Notes: generated from the sequence alone by a model not told the origin. A stretch of 14,687 bases of DNA from Acidobacteriaceae bacterium (GCA_003166055.1 PMWR01000571.1:1-14687), one strand, 5' to 3'. Counted from the stretch's first letter, positions 1 through 7,918 are shown. Program-made: numbers and translations.

Positions 1-1826
1 CTCATCCGACTGTAGCTGACTTGTGGGGACCGACTGGAGTGGGCCAGCTTTTTCAGCCGGGCTCGCTCACGGGGGACCAGAATCCAGTCGAAGGACCCCA
101 GGCTGAATCCTATAGCCCAACTTATGTGCACCCAGAGCCGAACGTAGGTTTTGCCTGGAATCCGCAGGGAGATCCGGGAACTCTGATGGGCAGGCTCTTC
201 GGCAGCGGGAAAACCGTCATTCGCGGCAGTTACACCTTCAAGAACTACACGGAAGGAGCCCAGAATTTCTGGAATTTCGGATCGAACAATGGAGCAAATT
301 TCAATACTTACTATTATGCCAATCCGGTTGCTCCTGGCGGCGGCACCCCAGCGCCGGGATTTTACAACGCAGGCTCTGTGAATCTGGGCGGCTCACTTCC
401 TGCGCTTACATCAACCTCGCCATCGCCGTTCCAGCCGGTGATCCCTGAGGTGTACCAAGCGTTCAGCGGCACCGGGTATCTCACCTTCGATCCCCACATC
501 AAGCAACCCTATGTCGAATCCTGGCAGGTCGGAATTCAGCGCCAACTGAGTGCGAACAATGTGCTTGAGGTTCGCTATGTCGGCAATGTTTCAAAAGATC
601 AATGGCTGGGTGTGAATTACAACGAGGTCAACATCTTTGAGAATGGCTTCCTGAAGGACTTCCAGGCGGCACAAGCCAACCTGGCCGCTTCAGGAGGAAC
701 GACATTTCAGGGATCGAATCCAACGCCAATTTTTGACGAAGCCTTTGCGGCAACGGGAGCGGCCGGGAACTACACCAACGGCCAGTTCATTACGTACCTC
801 AATCAGGGGCAGGCCGGTGCTTTCGCGAATGCTCTCGCCGGCAACCCCAGCTACCTTTGTTCGATGATCTCAACGTTCAGCGGGTGCAATCAGATTGGCA
901 CTCCCGCCACTGGAACCTATCCCATCAACTTCTTCCAGGCGAATCCTTTCGCTGCTGGGCAAGGCATCGATGAGATGACGAATTCCGGATACTCCAACTA
1001 CAACTCATTGCAAGCAGATTTCCGGCAAAGGCTGAACCACGGAATGCAGTTCGATGCAAACTACACCTTGGGTCATTCGCTGGACAATAACGTCCAGGGA
1101 AGCATAACTCCAGGCATTTACGGAGGCGGCGGGAACGGAGCAGGTGGCAACGGCCCCGCTGGCAACAGCGCCCCGGGCTATTACACCCTGCGCAACAGGC
1201 ATCTGAATTATTTTCCGAGTTCATTCGACATTCGCCAGGTGTTTCACCTCAGCGGGACCTACGACCTTCCATTCGGCCATAAGCAGCCTTTTTTCAACAC
1301 GAACCCGATTGCAAACGCCGTGATCGGGGGGTGGACCATTGGAACGATACTCACGCGGCAAACCGGCGATCCGCATCTCTTTAATGGCGGAACACAGACT
1401 TTCAACCAGAGCGATTCAGGTATCAGTCTGACCGGTGTTAGCGTTTCACAGTTGCAGAAACAGATCGGCGTTCGTCCGGGCGTTCCGGGAAGCGGGCGGG
1501 TGAGTCTCTTCGATCCCAAGTACATTAACTCGAGCAGTGGACAGGCTAATACCCAGTACATCAGCCCGCAGTTTACGGCCGGCCAATTTGGCACACTGAT
1601 GTGGCTGCATGACCCGAAGTGGATCAGCACGGATATGGCGATCACCAAAGTGATACCGCTGCCCGAGAATACGAATTTTACCCTCCAGGCCGCGTTCATC
1701 AATGCTTTCAATCATGTGGCTTGGGCAGGCATGGATACCGGTGTTCAGGACGGTACGTTTGGAACGACGAATGGAACGGCCAACGGTCCGAGGAACATTG
1801 AAATCCGCGGGAATTTCCGCTTCTAG
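1..1826 (+). CDS. TonB-dependent outer-membrane receptor, Oar-like (3' part only)
   Basis: The reading frame is open to the left edge (entering at base 3, with residues HPTVADLWGPTG before the first possible start), so only the C-terminal ~608 residues of the protein are present. The segment is rich in Asn, Gly, Tyr and Phe with alternating aromatic/hydrophobic strands, as in a TonB barrel, and ends in GNFRF, a terminal aromatic typical of outer-membrane proteins. The DLWGPTGVGQLF stretch and phrases such as SWQVGIQRQL and LEVRYVGN recur in the large carboxypeptidase-regulatory-like/Oar receptors of Acidobacteriota, usually 1,000-1,200 residues. A Gly/Asn-rich stretch around bases 1120-1170 is probably an extracellular loop. 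By analogy with SusC-type transporters it may import oligosaccharide or glycopeptide through the outer membrane with TonB/ExbBD energy. The substrate cannot be read from sequence; a link to hydroxyproline or arabinan is inferred only from neighbours. The stop codon is TAG at 1824-1826. Confidence 0.85.
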   Translation, partial: HPTVADLWGPTGVGQLFQPGSLTGDQNPVEGPQAESYSPTYVHPEPNVGFAWNPQGDPGTLMGRLFGSGKTVIRGSYTFKNYTEGAQNFWNFGSNNGANFNTYYYANPVAPGGGTPAPGFYNAGSVNLGGSLPALTSTSPSPFQPVIPEVYQAFSGTGYLTFDPHIKQPYVESWQVGIQRQLSANNVLEVRYVGNVSKDQWLGVNYNEVNIFENGFLKDFQAAQANLAASGGTTFQGSNPTPIFDEAFAATGAAGNYTNGQFITYLNQGQAGAFANALAGNPSYLCSMISTFSGCNQIGTPATGTYPINFFQANPFAAGQGIDEMTNSGYSNYNSLQADFRQRLNHGMQFDANYTLGHSLDNNVQGSITPGIYGGGGNGAGGNGPAGNSAPGYYTLRNRHLNYFPSSFDIRQVFHLSGTYDLPFGHKQPFFNTNPIANAVIGGWTIGTILTRQTGDPHLFNGGTQTFNQSDSGISLTGVSVSQLQKQIGVRPGVPGSGRVSLFDPKYINSSSGQANTQYISPQFTAGQFGTLMWLHDPKWISTDMAITKVIPLPENTNFTLQAAFINAFNHVAWAGMDTGVQDGTFGTTNGTANGPRNIEIRGNFRF

Positions 1827-1844
1827 AAATCCTGAATGCTGGAA

Positions 1845-1890
1845 CCAGGAGCGGGGGCTCTCAGTTATCTCACTGCGAGTCCGCTCCTGG
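1845..1890 (+). terminator. Possible terminator hairpin after the TonB receptor gene
   Basis: CCAGGAGCGG (1845-1854) and CCGCTCCTGG (1881-1890) form a perfect 10-bp GC-rich stem with a 26-nt loop, 18 bases after the receptor stop. No T-run follows, so it is not a classical intrinsic terminator; it could also be an mRNA 3'-end stabiliser. Confidence 0.4.
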
Positions 1891-2032
1891 GGCACCGGGG
1901 GTGTCTTCATATCGGGAGTCCGATTTTAATGGTGGCTGCGCTGTTGTTGAGGTGGGTGCGCAAATAGCCAACTGGTAAATGGAGGAATTGTTGCTAGAAT
2001 GTAAGGGAGCACCAGTTACTCGCAAAAGATGC

Positions 2033-2047
2033 CGGAACATGGTTCCG
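2033..2047. promoter_or_regulatory. Perfect 15-bp dyad, operator candidate upstream of gntR
   Basis: CGGAAC and GTTCCG are perfect inverted arms around ATG, about 140 bases before the regulator's start. Its size and symmetry suit a dimeric repressor, possibly autoregulation. It resembles GAAC-N4-GTTC LexA-type sites of other bacteria, but the spacer is three, not four. No second copy was noticed in the other promoter gaps. Function is inferred from symmetry alone. Confidence 0.3.
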
Positions 2048-2187
2048 ATGCGGGGACGAATGCATCTTCACGGTTGCTGCGAGAAGAAGACGGCGCTCGG
2101 TTATCGTTTTCCTTAAGAATGCCGTGTATGCCGGTCTTCAAAGCCACAGTGTAATTGTGAGATTGAACTAGCCGGAGAGTGAAGCAC

Positions 2188-2931
2188 GTGACGCCTTCAG
2201 CGTTGAAAGCAGTTCGGGTTTCGAAGAAAAAGCCGGAGAAGGCAGAGCACGGAACCAGCGTAGGCGTTGCCTTTCAGCGGATTCGCGAGTTGGTGGTGCA
2301 TGCGCGCCTGGCTCCCGGCACCTGGATCTCCGAGAGTGATCTGTGCGAGCACCTCAACATGAGCCGCACCCCGGTTCGCGGCGCACTTTACCTGCTGCAG
2401 CGCGAGGGTTACGTCCTTGAGCAACGCAATGGCAGCAAATCGCGCATGATCGTTGCGCCGCTCACCAAAGAAGATGCGAGCGAGTTGTATCCGATCATTG
2501 GCCGGATCGAGGGGCTCGCCGGCCGCTTCGCCGCAGCTTTGCCCAAGCCGGATCGCGAGGAACTGGCAGCCAAATTGAGGGTGGTGAACGGCAAGCTGGC
2601 GCAGATTGCTCATGAGCACAGCTTCAACGGGCCGGACATCTTCGACCTTGACCACGAGTTTCATCGGCTTGTGATTTCAGCCGGCTCAGGACCGCGCCTA
2701 AGCACTCTGCACCGTGCAATTGAGCCGCAAACAGAGCGTTATTGGCGGCTTTATGCGAGTTCGATCATCGGGGAACTGCATATCTCCGTCATGGAGCATG
2801 AAGAGATCATCGCCGCTCTCGTTGAGGGCAATCCCGACCGCCTGGAGCGTGCGATCACAGTGAACTGGGAAAATGGCTGCGGTCGCCTCGGCAAAGTCAT
2901 CGATCTCTACGGCGAACGCGGTAGCTGGTAG
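2188..2931 (+). CDS. GntR-family transcriptional regulator, FCD subfamily
   Basis: A 247-residue DNA-binding regulator. An N-terminal winged helix-turn-helix spans roughly residues 27-90, with the GntR signature LAPGTWISESDLCEHLNMSR followed by TPVRGAL. An all-helical FCD effector domain follows (about 95-235). FCD domains usually bind a metal through D-x3-H and two more histidines. Here D155, H159 (DHEFH) and H204 (MEHEE) are present, but the last ligand, 22 residues after H204, is Asn226 in the stretch AITVNWEN. Two GTG starts are in frame: 2179 lies directly against GGAGA (2174-2178), while 2188 has that sequence at good spacing, so 2188 is chosen. The gene faces the hydroxyproline operon convergently and is its most likely regulator, since FCD regulators commonly control neighbouring sugar-acid or amino-acid catabolic genes and respond to a small carboxylate. 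The ligand is not known; a hydroxyproline pathway intermediate is inference. Confidence 0.9.
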   Translation: MTPSALKAVRVSKKKPEKAEHGTSVGVAFQRIRELVVHARLAPGTWISESDLCEHLNMSRTPVRGALYLLQREGYVLEQRNGSKSRMIVAPLTKEDASELYPIIGRIEGLAGRFAAALPKPDREELAAKLRVVNGKLAQIAHEHSFNGPDIFDLDHEFHRLVISAGSGPRLSTLHRAIEPQTERYWRLYASSIIGELHISVMEHEEIIAALVEGNPDRLERAITVNWENGCGRLGKVIDLYGERGSW

Positions 2932-2936
2932 CTAGC

Positions 2937-2956
2937 TTGGCGTCAGCAAAAGCCAA
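2937..2956. terminator. Weak inverted repeat between convergent genes
   Basis: TTGGC (2937-2941) and GCCAA (2952-2956) lie in the 59-base gap between the convergent regulator and aldehyde dehydrogenase genes. The stem is only 5 bp and lacks a T-run, so it is a poor terminator, but it is the only hairpin noticed in the place where a bidirectional terminator would be expected. Confidence 0.15.
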
Positions 2957-2990
2957 TAGCCGGTTGATTGCCGCCGAATTTGTTTAGCGA

Positions 2991-4583
2991 TCAGAGCGGG
3001 ACTGCCTCGCGGCTCGGAACACCATCGATCAAACGTAGAATTCCCAACGGATTTGCGGCTTGCAACTCCGCCGGGACCAGTGCGTCTGGGAAGTTCTGGA
3101 AACAGACGGGTCGTGCAAAGCGATAGATGGAACGTGTCCCGACGGAAGAAAAACGGGCGTCAGCGGTGGCCGGATAGGGTCCACCGTGCACCATGGCGTG
3201 CGAGACTTCAACGCCGGTGGGGAAGCCATTGAAGAGGATGCGTCCGGCCTTTTCTTCGAGGATCGCGATTAGTTCACGATTGGCGGCGAGGTCTTCTTCC
3301 GAGCCGAGCAACGTAGCAGTGAGGTGTCCATCGAGCGCGCGGGCGGCGCGGAGATACGCCGCAGGGGAATCACAGCGAACCAGGAGAGTGTCGGGGCCGA
3401 AGATCTCTTCAGAGAGCTCGGGCTGATTGAGAAACTCATCGAGAGAACTTAAGAACAGTTGGGCGTTGGCGGGACAAGCGGGCGCGGGATCGGATGCGGT
3501 AGCCGTTGAGGCGAGCGTGGCCTGCGTGACGCGATGGCTGGCGGCACGGGCGTATTCGCGGGCGATCCCGGGGGTGAGCAGGGTGTAGGGCTGTGCCTGG
3601 GCCACAAGTTCAGTGAGCTTGGCGAGGAAGCCTGCGGTTTCGGGCTGTTCAGGGAGCAGGACGATTCCTGGCTTGGTGCAGAACTGGCCGGCGCCGAGGG
3701 TGAAGGAGTTGAAGAGCCCCTGGGCAAGAGTCTCTGGCCCCGTCTTTAGAGCGCCGGGCAAGATGAAGACCGGGTTGCCGCTGGACATTTCAGTGAAACA
3801 CGGGATGGGACGCGGACGCGCGGCGGCCATGCCCATGAGAGTGCGGCCTGCTCCGAGCGAGCCTGTAAAGGTGACGGCCTGAACCAAAGGATGGCGCACC
3901 AGCGCTCCGCCGGCTTCAACACCGGAGCCGTAGATCAACGAGAACACGCCTTCGGGTAAGCCTGAATTCGCGATTGCCTGCTGAATGACGGTCGCAACCA
4001 ACTCGCTGGTTCCAGGATGCGCCGAGTGGGCTTTCACAATGACCGGGCAGCCGGCGGCAAGTGCGGAGGCAGTGTCGCCACCGGCCGCGGAAAAGGCAAG
4101 CGGAAAATTGCTGGCTCCGAAGACAACCACCGGACCGAGTGGGCGCAGCATGGAGCGCAGACTGGGGCGGGGAAGTGGCTTGCGGTCTGGCAATGCAGGG
4201 TCGATGCGCGCCTCAACCCATGAGCCTTCTTCAACCACCGAAGCGAAGAGGCGAAGCTGACCGGTTGTGCGGCTCACCTCACCGAGCAAACGCGGCATGG
4301 GCAAAGCGGTTTCAAGATGTGCGCGCTCGGCCAGTTGCTGCTGAATTGCGTCGAGGCCATCGGCAATTTGACGCAGGAATGCGCCTTTAGTTTTTCCGCT
4401 TGCGGCGGAATAGGCAGGGAAGGCCTGCGCTGCGAGCTGGACCGCATGGTCCGTCTCTTGCGCAGAGACGGACGAGTAAACGGGGTCGAGCTCCTCGCCC
4501 GTGGAGGGATTGATGGCGTGGATCGCGGTGCCGCCGAGCGCGCCGCGCTGGCTGCCGAGAAAGGATTGTCCGGTCAAAGGCAT
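2991..4583 (-). CDS. 2-oxoglutarate semialdehyde dehydrogenase (aldehyde dehydrogenase superfamily)
   Basis: A 530-residue NAD(P)-dependent aldehyde dehydrogenase, full length. All core residues are visible: the active-site Asn159 in FGASNFPLAFS, Lys184 in VIVKAH, a Rossmann glycine turn in FTGSLGAGR (239-247), the general base Glu265 in FTEMSSGNP, the nucleophile Cys302 in GAGQFCTKPG, and the EIFGP motif (393-397). The stretches SNFPLAFSAAGGDTASALA and KAHSAHPGTSELV are typical of the 2-oxoglutarate semialdehyde dehydrogenase branch that includes the hydroxyproline-inducible type. It would oxidise 2-oxoglutarate semialdehyde to 2-oxoglutarate, the last step of hydroxyproline breakdown. The same enzyme also ends L-arabinose and sugar-acid pathways, so substrate assignment leans on the upstream operon genes. 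It is the last gene of the minus-strand operon, 94 bases after the deaminase, and has no signal peptide (cytoplasmic). The family is near certain; the substrate is likely. Confidence 0.88.
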   Translation of the reverse strand: MPLTGQSFLGSQRGALGGTAIHAINPSTGEELDPVYSSVSAQETDHAVQLAAQAFPAYSAASGKTKGAFLRQIADGLDAIQQQLAERAHLETALPMPRLLGEVSRTTGQLRLFASVVEEGSWVEARIDPALPDRKPLPRPSLRSMLRPLGPVVVFGASNFPLAFSAAGGDTASALAAGCPVIVKAHSAHPGTSELVATVIQQAIANSGLPEGVFSLIYGSGVEAGGALVRHPLVQAVTFTGSLGAGRTLMGMAAARPRPIPCFTEMSSGNPVFILPGALKTGPETLAQGLFNSFTLGAGQFCTKPGIVLLPEQPETAGFLAKLTELVAQAQPYTLLTPGIAREYARAASHRVTQATLASTATASDPAPACPANAQLFLSSLDEFLNQPELSEEIFGPDTLLVRCDSPAAYLRAARALDGHLTATLLGSEEDLAANRELIAILEEKAGRILFNGFPTGVEVSHAMVHGGPYPATADARFSSVGTRSIYRFARPVCFQNFPDALVPAELQAANPLGILRLIDGVPSREAVPL

Positions 4584-4677
4584 GTTCTTGACTCTCGTGG
4601 ATGAAACAATGTTTTAGTCGATCGTGGTTTGGCAGTGTCGTTGGTGGATTCAGCGGTTAAGGTCCGATACTACATTC

Positions 4678-5598
4678 TCAAGCCTTGAACGGCGTGCTGG
4701 CGATTGCGACGGCGGGGCGGTGTGCCTTGGCGTACTTGAAGGCCTTGCGCGTGGCGGCCAACTCATCGCCCACGACTTCAAGCCGTGGGCTGCGTACACG
4801 GGCTGAGCCGATGTGCGCCTCTTCCTGCACCTGTTTGATGAGTTGGATGAACTTGGGCACGGTGTCCATACGCAACATGGGCAGGAACCAGCAGTAGAGT
4901 TCGAAGGCTTCGGCGTCGCGACCTGCGCGGGCAAGGTTGAACAGTTCGACCGATTCGCGCGGAAAGGCGTTCACGAGGCCGGCGACCCAGCCCACGGCTC
5001 CTGCTGCGATGCCTTCGACAATGGCGTCGTCGACGCCGACGCAGATCTCAAGCCGATCGCCAACCAGCGCGCGAATAGCGGAGACGCGGCGAATGTCAGT
5101 CGACGATTCTTTGACGGCGGTGAGATTGCGATAATCCTGTGCCAGTTCTGCGATTTGTTCCGGCAGATAATCGACGCCGTAGGCAACGGGGTTGTTATAG
5201 AGCATTCCGGGCAGTGGAGTGGCCTTGAGAATCGCCGCCACATGCGCCTTGTTCTCGCGCCAGTCTCCTTTGTAGACGTAGGGCGGGAGAATCATGAGGC
5301 CGGAGCAGCCTGCGTCGTGGGCGGCTTTGGCAAGGTCCACGGCTTCCGCTGTGGAGAGCGCGGAGATGGCGCCTACAACAGGAGCTTTGCCGTCGAGAGC
5401 TGCAACGACGGTTTTGAGAATCTCGATCTTCTCTTCGAAACGCAGCGTGGATGATTCGCCAAGCGAACCAAGGCAGACGATGGCGGTGCAACCGTTTTCG
5501 ATGAGCCACTGGGCGTGATGAGCGACGAATTTGTGATCCACCTTGAGCTTTGCGTCGAAGGCGGTGGTCATTGCGGGCATGACTCCGGTGAATTTCAT
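4678..5598 (-). CDS. DHDPS-family lyase, probable 1-pyrroline-4-hydroxy-2-carboxylate deaminase
   Basis: A 306-residue TIM-barrel protein of the dihydrodipicolinate synthase/N-acetylneuraminate lyase family. The Schiff-base Lys163 sits in LTAVKESS and the catalytic Tyr134 in MLYNNPVAYG. The substrate-carboxylate loop is GSLGE (44-48) rather than the GTTGE usual in lysine-biosynthetic DapA, which argues against DapA. In hydroxyproline catabolism a member of this family deaminates 1-pyrroline-4-hydroxy-2-carboxylate to 2-oxoglutarate semialdehyde and ammonia; the flanking dehydrogenases supply exactly its substrate and consume its product, which is the main basis for the call. Its ATG overlaps the stop of the preceding FAD enzyme gene by ATGA, suggesting translational coupling, and AGGAG lies a few bases upstream within the end of that gene. 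The C-terminal extension after residue ~290 is low-complexity and probably disordered. Family certain, substrate from context. Confidence 0.85.
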   Translation of the reverse strand: MKFTGVMPAMTTAFDAKLKVDHKFVAHHAQWLIENGCTAIVCLGSLGESSTLRFEEKIEILKTVVAALDGKAPVVGAISALSTAEAVDLAKAAHDAGCSGLMILPPYVYKGDWRENKAHVAAILKATPLPGMLYNNPVAYGVDYLPEQIAELAQDYRNLTAVKESSTDIRRVSAIRALVGDRLEICVGVDDAIVEGIAAGAVGWVAGLVNAFPRESVELFNLARAGRDAEAFELYCWFLPMLRMDTVPKFIQLIKQVQEEAHIGSARVRSPRLEVVGDELAATRKAFKYAKAHRPAVAIASTPFKA

Positions 5599-6770
5599 GA
5601 GTTCTCCTGGTGAGCGGGTTCTGGGGATGCGTGTTCAGTGTTCGACGCCGAATTGAAGCGGACCGGCAGATAAGGTTCGTGCGGGATAGCGGACTGTGCG
5701 CCGGTAAGCTGGGCGGCGAGCAGTTCGGCGGTCGCGAGCGAGGTTGTGATGCCAAGGCCTTCGTGGCCGGTGGCGAGCCAGACCGTTGCGTCGCCGGGGA
5801 ACGGCCCAATAAGGGGCAATTTGTCTGGCGTCGCGGCGCGAAAGCCTGTCCAGACGCGCAGCAGACTGAGCGAGGCCAAAGATGGCAGATAGAGCGTGGC
5901 ACGGGCAAGCATCGCAGAAAGCATTTCCTGGTCGATGGCCGCGCCTTCATCACCATATTGACGCGAAGAACCGATGAGAATCTGCCCGGTCTGGCGCGGC
6001 TGCACATTGAAAGCCACTGAGTCAGCACTGACGGAATGCGCGCTCTTCAGGTAACCGAGTTCGACGAGTTGATGGCTCACAAAGCCGGGGTAGCGATCGG
6101 TGATGGCGAGGTGACCCTTGCGTTTTTTCACCGGGATGCCGGGCGTGCATCGGGGTGCTTCAGCGCCGAGAGCATTCACAAGGCTGGTTGCGTGGAGGCG
6201 GGTTCCGTCGTCGAGTGTGGCTTCACCATCCGCAAGTTGAGTGACGGAGCGGCCGACGATCAAGACTGCGCCCAGTGCTTCCGCCTGCCGGGCCAGATGC
6301 AATGCAACAACGGGAGGGTAGGCAACTGCGTCTTCAATCACCAGCAGCCCGCCTGCCAGGCCTGCGCAGAGGTTGGGCTCGAGCGTGGAGAGTTCGCTGC
6401 TGGAAAGCACCTGGCTGGGGACGCCACGCGGGGCGAGCCATCGATGTTTCCGCTCAGCCTCGGCCATCTCCTCTTCGTCTGCTGCTACCCACAATGTTCC
6501 TGGCGCTTCGTACTCCGCGGTCGCAGGAAGCGTGACGCTCAGCTTTTGCCATAACTGCTGGGACCGGCGGGTCAAAGCGAATTGAGCTTCTGAGTCGTCC
6601 ATTACGACGATGTGGCCCATGCCCGCGGCGGTAGCCCCGCTGCCCAGCACGTCGCGCTCCACAAGCGCAACGCGCTGGCCGGCTTGGGCGCAGGCAAGTG
6701 CACAGGAAGATCCAACAATGCCGCCGCCCGCGATCAGGACGTCGAAGCGTTGCGGCGCAACATTGCTCAT
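5595..6770 (-). CDS. FAD-dependent oxidoreductase (DAO family), probable D-hydroxyproline dehydrogenase
   Basis: A 391-residue amine oxidoreductase of the D-amino-acid oxidase/glycine oxidase superfamily. The N-terminal dinucleotide fold is clear: [12 protein letters not shown] (GxGxxG at 15-20) and an acidic strand end, Glu38 in VALVERD, for the FAD ribose. The C-terminal FAD contact [20 protein letters not shown] (331-350) and [15 protein letters not shown] (309-323) are family hallmarks. In this operon it would oxidise cis-4-hydroxy-D-proline to 1-pyrroline-4-hydroxy-2-carboxylate. No partner subunits (2Fe-2S or second flavoprotein) are encoded nearby, so it looks like the single-component type rather than the heteromeric dehydrogenase. 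The electron acceptor is not evident. It overlaps the genes on both sides by ATGA (start in the epimerase stop, stop in the deaminase start). The Ser/Glu/His-rich tail after ~375 is probably disordered. The fold is certain; the D-Hyp substrate is inferred from neighbours. Confidence 0.87.
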   Translation of the reverse strand: MSNVAPQRFDVLIAGGGIVGSSCALACAQAGQRVALVERDVLGSGATAAGMGHIVVMDDSEAQFALTRRSQQLWQKLSVTLPATAEYEAPGTLWVAADEEEMAEAERKHRWLAPRGVPSQVLSSSELSTLEPNLCAGLAGGLLVIEDAVAYPPVVALHLARQAEALGAVLIVGRSVTQLADGEATLDDGTRLHATSLVNALGAEAPRCTPGIPVKKRKGHLAITDRYPGFVSHQLVELGYLKSAHSVSADSVAFNVQPRQTGQILIGSSRQYGDEGAAIDQEMLSAMLARATLYLPSLASLSLLRVWTGFRAATPDKLPLIGPFPGDATVWLATGHEGLGITTSLATAELLAAQLTGAQSAIPHEPYLPVRFNSASNTEHASPEPAHQENS

Positions 6771-7759
6771 TCAGGAACTCCGAGGCGAAATGGGTCATCG
6801 GGATCGAAGATGAGGGTGCATTCAGCGGTTACATACGCGGAACCCGTGACGGTGGGAATGATGCTTGCCATGCCTGCGGGAATTCCATTCTGACTCGGCT
6901 TCGCTTCGATCGAAGTGAAGCTGCCCTCGAAGACGGTGTCCAGGATGCCTTCCTGCCGCCACGGCTCGCCTTCTTGCAGATGACCCTCAGCCGCCAGGCA
7001 GGCCAGCTTGGCGCTGGTTCCAGTGCCGCAAGGTGAGCGGTCGTAAGCCTTGCCGGGGCAGAGGACGAAGTTGCGGCCGTGGTTATGCGGGTGGTGGGCC
7101 GGAGTGAAGAGTTCAATGTGGTCGATCTCTTCACCGTTGTTGCCGGTAATGCCTGCTGTCGAGAGTGCGTGACGAATTGCCCAGGTATAGGTTGTCAGCG
7201 GCTCGATCTGGTCGAGAGTGAGGCGGAAGGGATGATCTCCGACGAGGAAAAACCAGTTGCCGCCCCACGCTACATCGCCCGTGACCGAGCCATAGTCCGG
7301 CACATCGACGGTGATGCCCGAGTGGTAGCGATAGGCTGGAACATTGCGGACGGTGACGAGATTGCCGGGGTGCAATTGAATCCGCACGGTGCCGACAGGC
7401 GTTTCGATCTGGTGTTCGCCGGGCTGGATGCGGCCCAGGTGAGCCAGAGTGACAGCGACTCCGATAATCCCGTGGCCGCACATTCCGAGGTAGCCGGCGT
7501 TATTGAAAAAGATGACGCCCGCAGCGCATTTCTGGTTAACAGGTTCAACCAGATACGCGCCTACTAATACATCGGAGCCACGAGGCTCGCAAAGAATCGC
7601 GCGACGGTAGAAATCGTATTGATTTCGGAGCAGTTCCGCTCGCTCGGCCAGCGAGCCAGTACCCAGATCGGGCAATCCGCGAAGAACGCAGCGGGTCGGT
7701 TCCCCCGCTGTATGGGAGTCCACAACATCAAGGCGCTGAGAAATTTGGCTATTGGACAT
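6767..7759 (-). CDS. 4-hydroxyproline 2-epimerase (proline racemase family)
   Basis: A 330-residue enzyme interconverting trans-4-hydroxy-L-proline and cis-4-hydroxy-D-proline, the entry step of bacterial hydroxyproline catabolism. Both catalytic cysteines are present: Cys94 in [12 protein letters not shown] and Cys244 in [12 protein letters not shown], so it is a two-base epimerase and not the Thr-containing trans-3-hydroxyproline dehydratase. The N-terminal [11 protein letters not shown] is a family signature. The start is uncertain: ATG at 7757-7759 puts the signature at residues 13-23, as in relatives, but lacks a clear ribosome site. An upstream ATG (7814-7816) or TTG (7817-7819) would add about 20 residues of unconserved sequence and has GGAG ~12 bases before it. 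It is the first gene of the four-gene operon and overlaps the FAD enzyme by ATGA. A proline or hydroxyproline racemase activity cannot be separated by sequence alone, but the operon strongly favours hydroxyproline. Confidence 0.9.
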   Translation of the reverse strand: MSNSQISQRLDVVDSHTAGEPTRCVLRGLPDLGTGSLAERAELLRNQYDFYRRAILCEPRGSDVLVGAYLVEPVNQKCAAGVIFFNNAGYLGMCGHGIIGVAVTLAHLGRIQPGEHQIETPVGTVRIQLHPGNLVTVRNVPAYRYHSGITVDVPDYGSVTGDVAWGGNWFFLVGDHPFRLTLDQIEPLTTYTWAIRHALSTAGITGNNGEEIDHIELFTPAHHPHNHGRNFVLCPGKAYDRSPCGTGTSAKLACLAAEGHLQEGEPWRQEGILDTVFEGSFTSIEAKPSQNGIPAGMASIIPTVTGSAYVTAECTLIFDPDDPFRLGVPE

Positions 7760-7827
7760 GGTGGTCTGGAAACAGATTACTCGAACGTCCGGTCGGGACA
7801 ATTGCCGGCCAGGCATCAAAGCTCACA

Positions 7828-7858
7828 CTCCGTTGAAGTATACGACGTTGAATACAAT
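7828..7858 (-). promoter_or_regulatory. Candidate promoter/operator of the hydroxyproline operon
   Basis: In the 100-base gap upstream of the epimerase, the minus strand carries TATACT (7837-7842) as a good -10. The hexamer 17 bases before it, TTTAAT, is a poor -35, which would fit an activated or unusual promoter. Next to the -10 lies TTGTATTCAA (minus, 7848-7857), one base off the palindrome TTGTATACAA, and a direct repeat CGTTGAA on the plus strand (7831-7837 and 7846-7852, 15 bases apart). GntR/FCD regulators often bind short TTGTATACAA-like dyads near the promoter. Start-site and operator roles are inferred. Confidence 0.35.
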
Positions 7859-7918
7859 CATTAAAGACTTGACTGTGTTTTTCTGCCCCAAAGAGTGCGC
7901 TTTACTTCCCAAAAATTG

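Larger units (their letters stand above)
1827..2178. other. 352-base intergenic region upstream of the GntR gene
   Basis: Besides the hairpin at 1845-1890, this gap holds a perfect dyad CGGAAC-ATG-GTTCCG (2033-2047), listed separately. A TAGAAT box at 1995-2000 could be a -10 element, but no good -35 lies 16-18 bases before it. A 45-codon open frame, ATG 1979 to TAA 2114-2116, encodes a basic, Cys-containing peptide. A GGAGGAA run at 1981-1987 precedes in-frame TTG codons at 1988 and 1991, so a slightly shorter version would have a ribosome binding site. I do not recognise the peptide and there is no homology argument, so it is not called as a gene. No RNA gene or riboswitch was recognised. 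Confidence 0.5.

Noticed and set aside
4584..4677. Separate promoter or small RNA between the deaminase and aldehyde dehydrogenase genes
   Set aside because: The 94-base gap shows no clear -35/-10 pair, hairpin or repeat; simple read-through within the operon is enough.
4813..5454. 213-codon plus-strand open frame opposite the deaminase gene
   Set aside because: It lies wholly antisense to a well-conserved DHDPS-family gene, has no family resemblance, and long antisense frames are expected at this GC content.
4678..5598. Lysine-biosynthetic dihydrodipicolinate synthase (dapA)
   Set aside because: The GSLGE loop differs from the usual GTTGE, and the gene is translationally coupled to a hydroxyproline pathway gene, so a catabolic deaminase fits better.
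5195..6028. 277-codon minus-strand frame spanning the deaminase/FAD enzyme junction
   Set aside because: It is out of frame with two strongly recognisable genes; its Arg/Ser/His-rich composition is typical of a shifted frame of GC-rich coding DNA.
6767..7759. trans-3-hydroxy-L-proline dehydratase
   Set aside because: That activity goes with Thr replacing one catalytic Cys; here both Cys94 and Cys244 are present.
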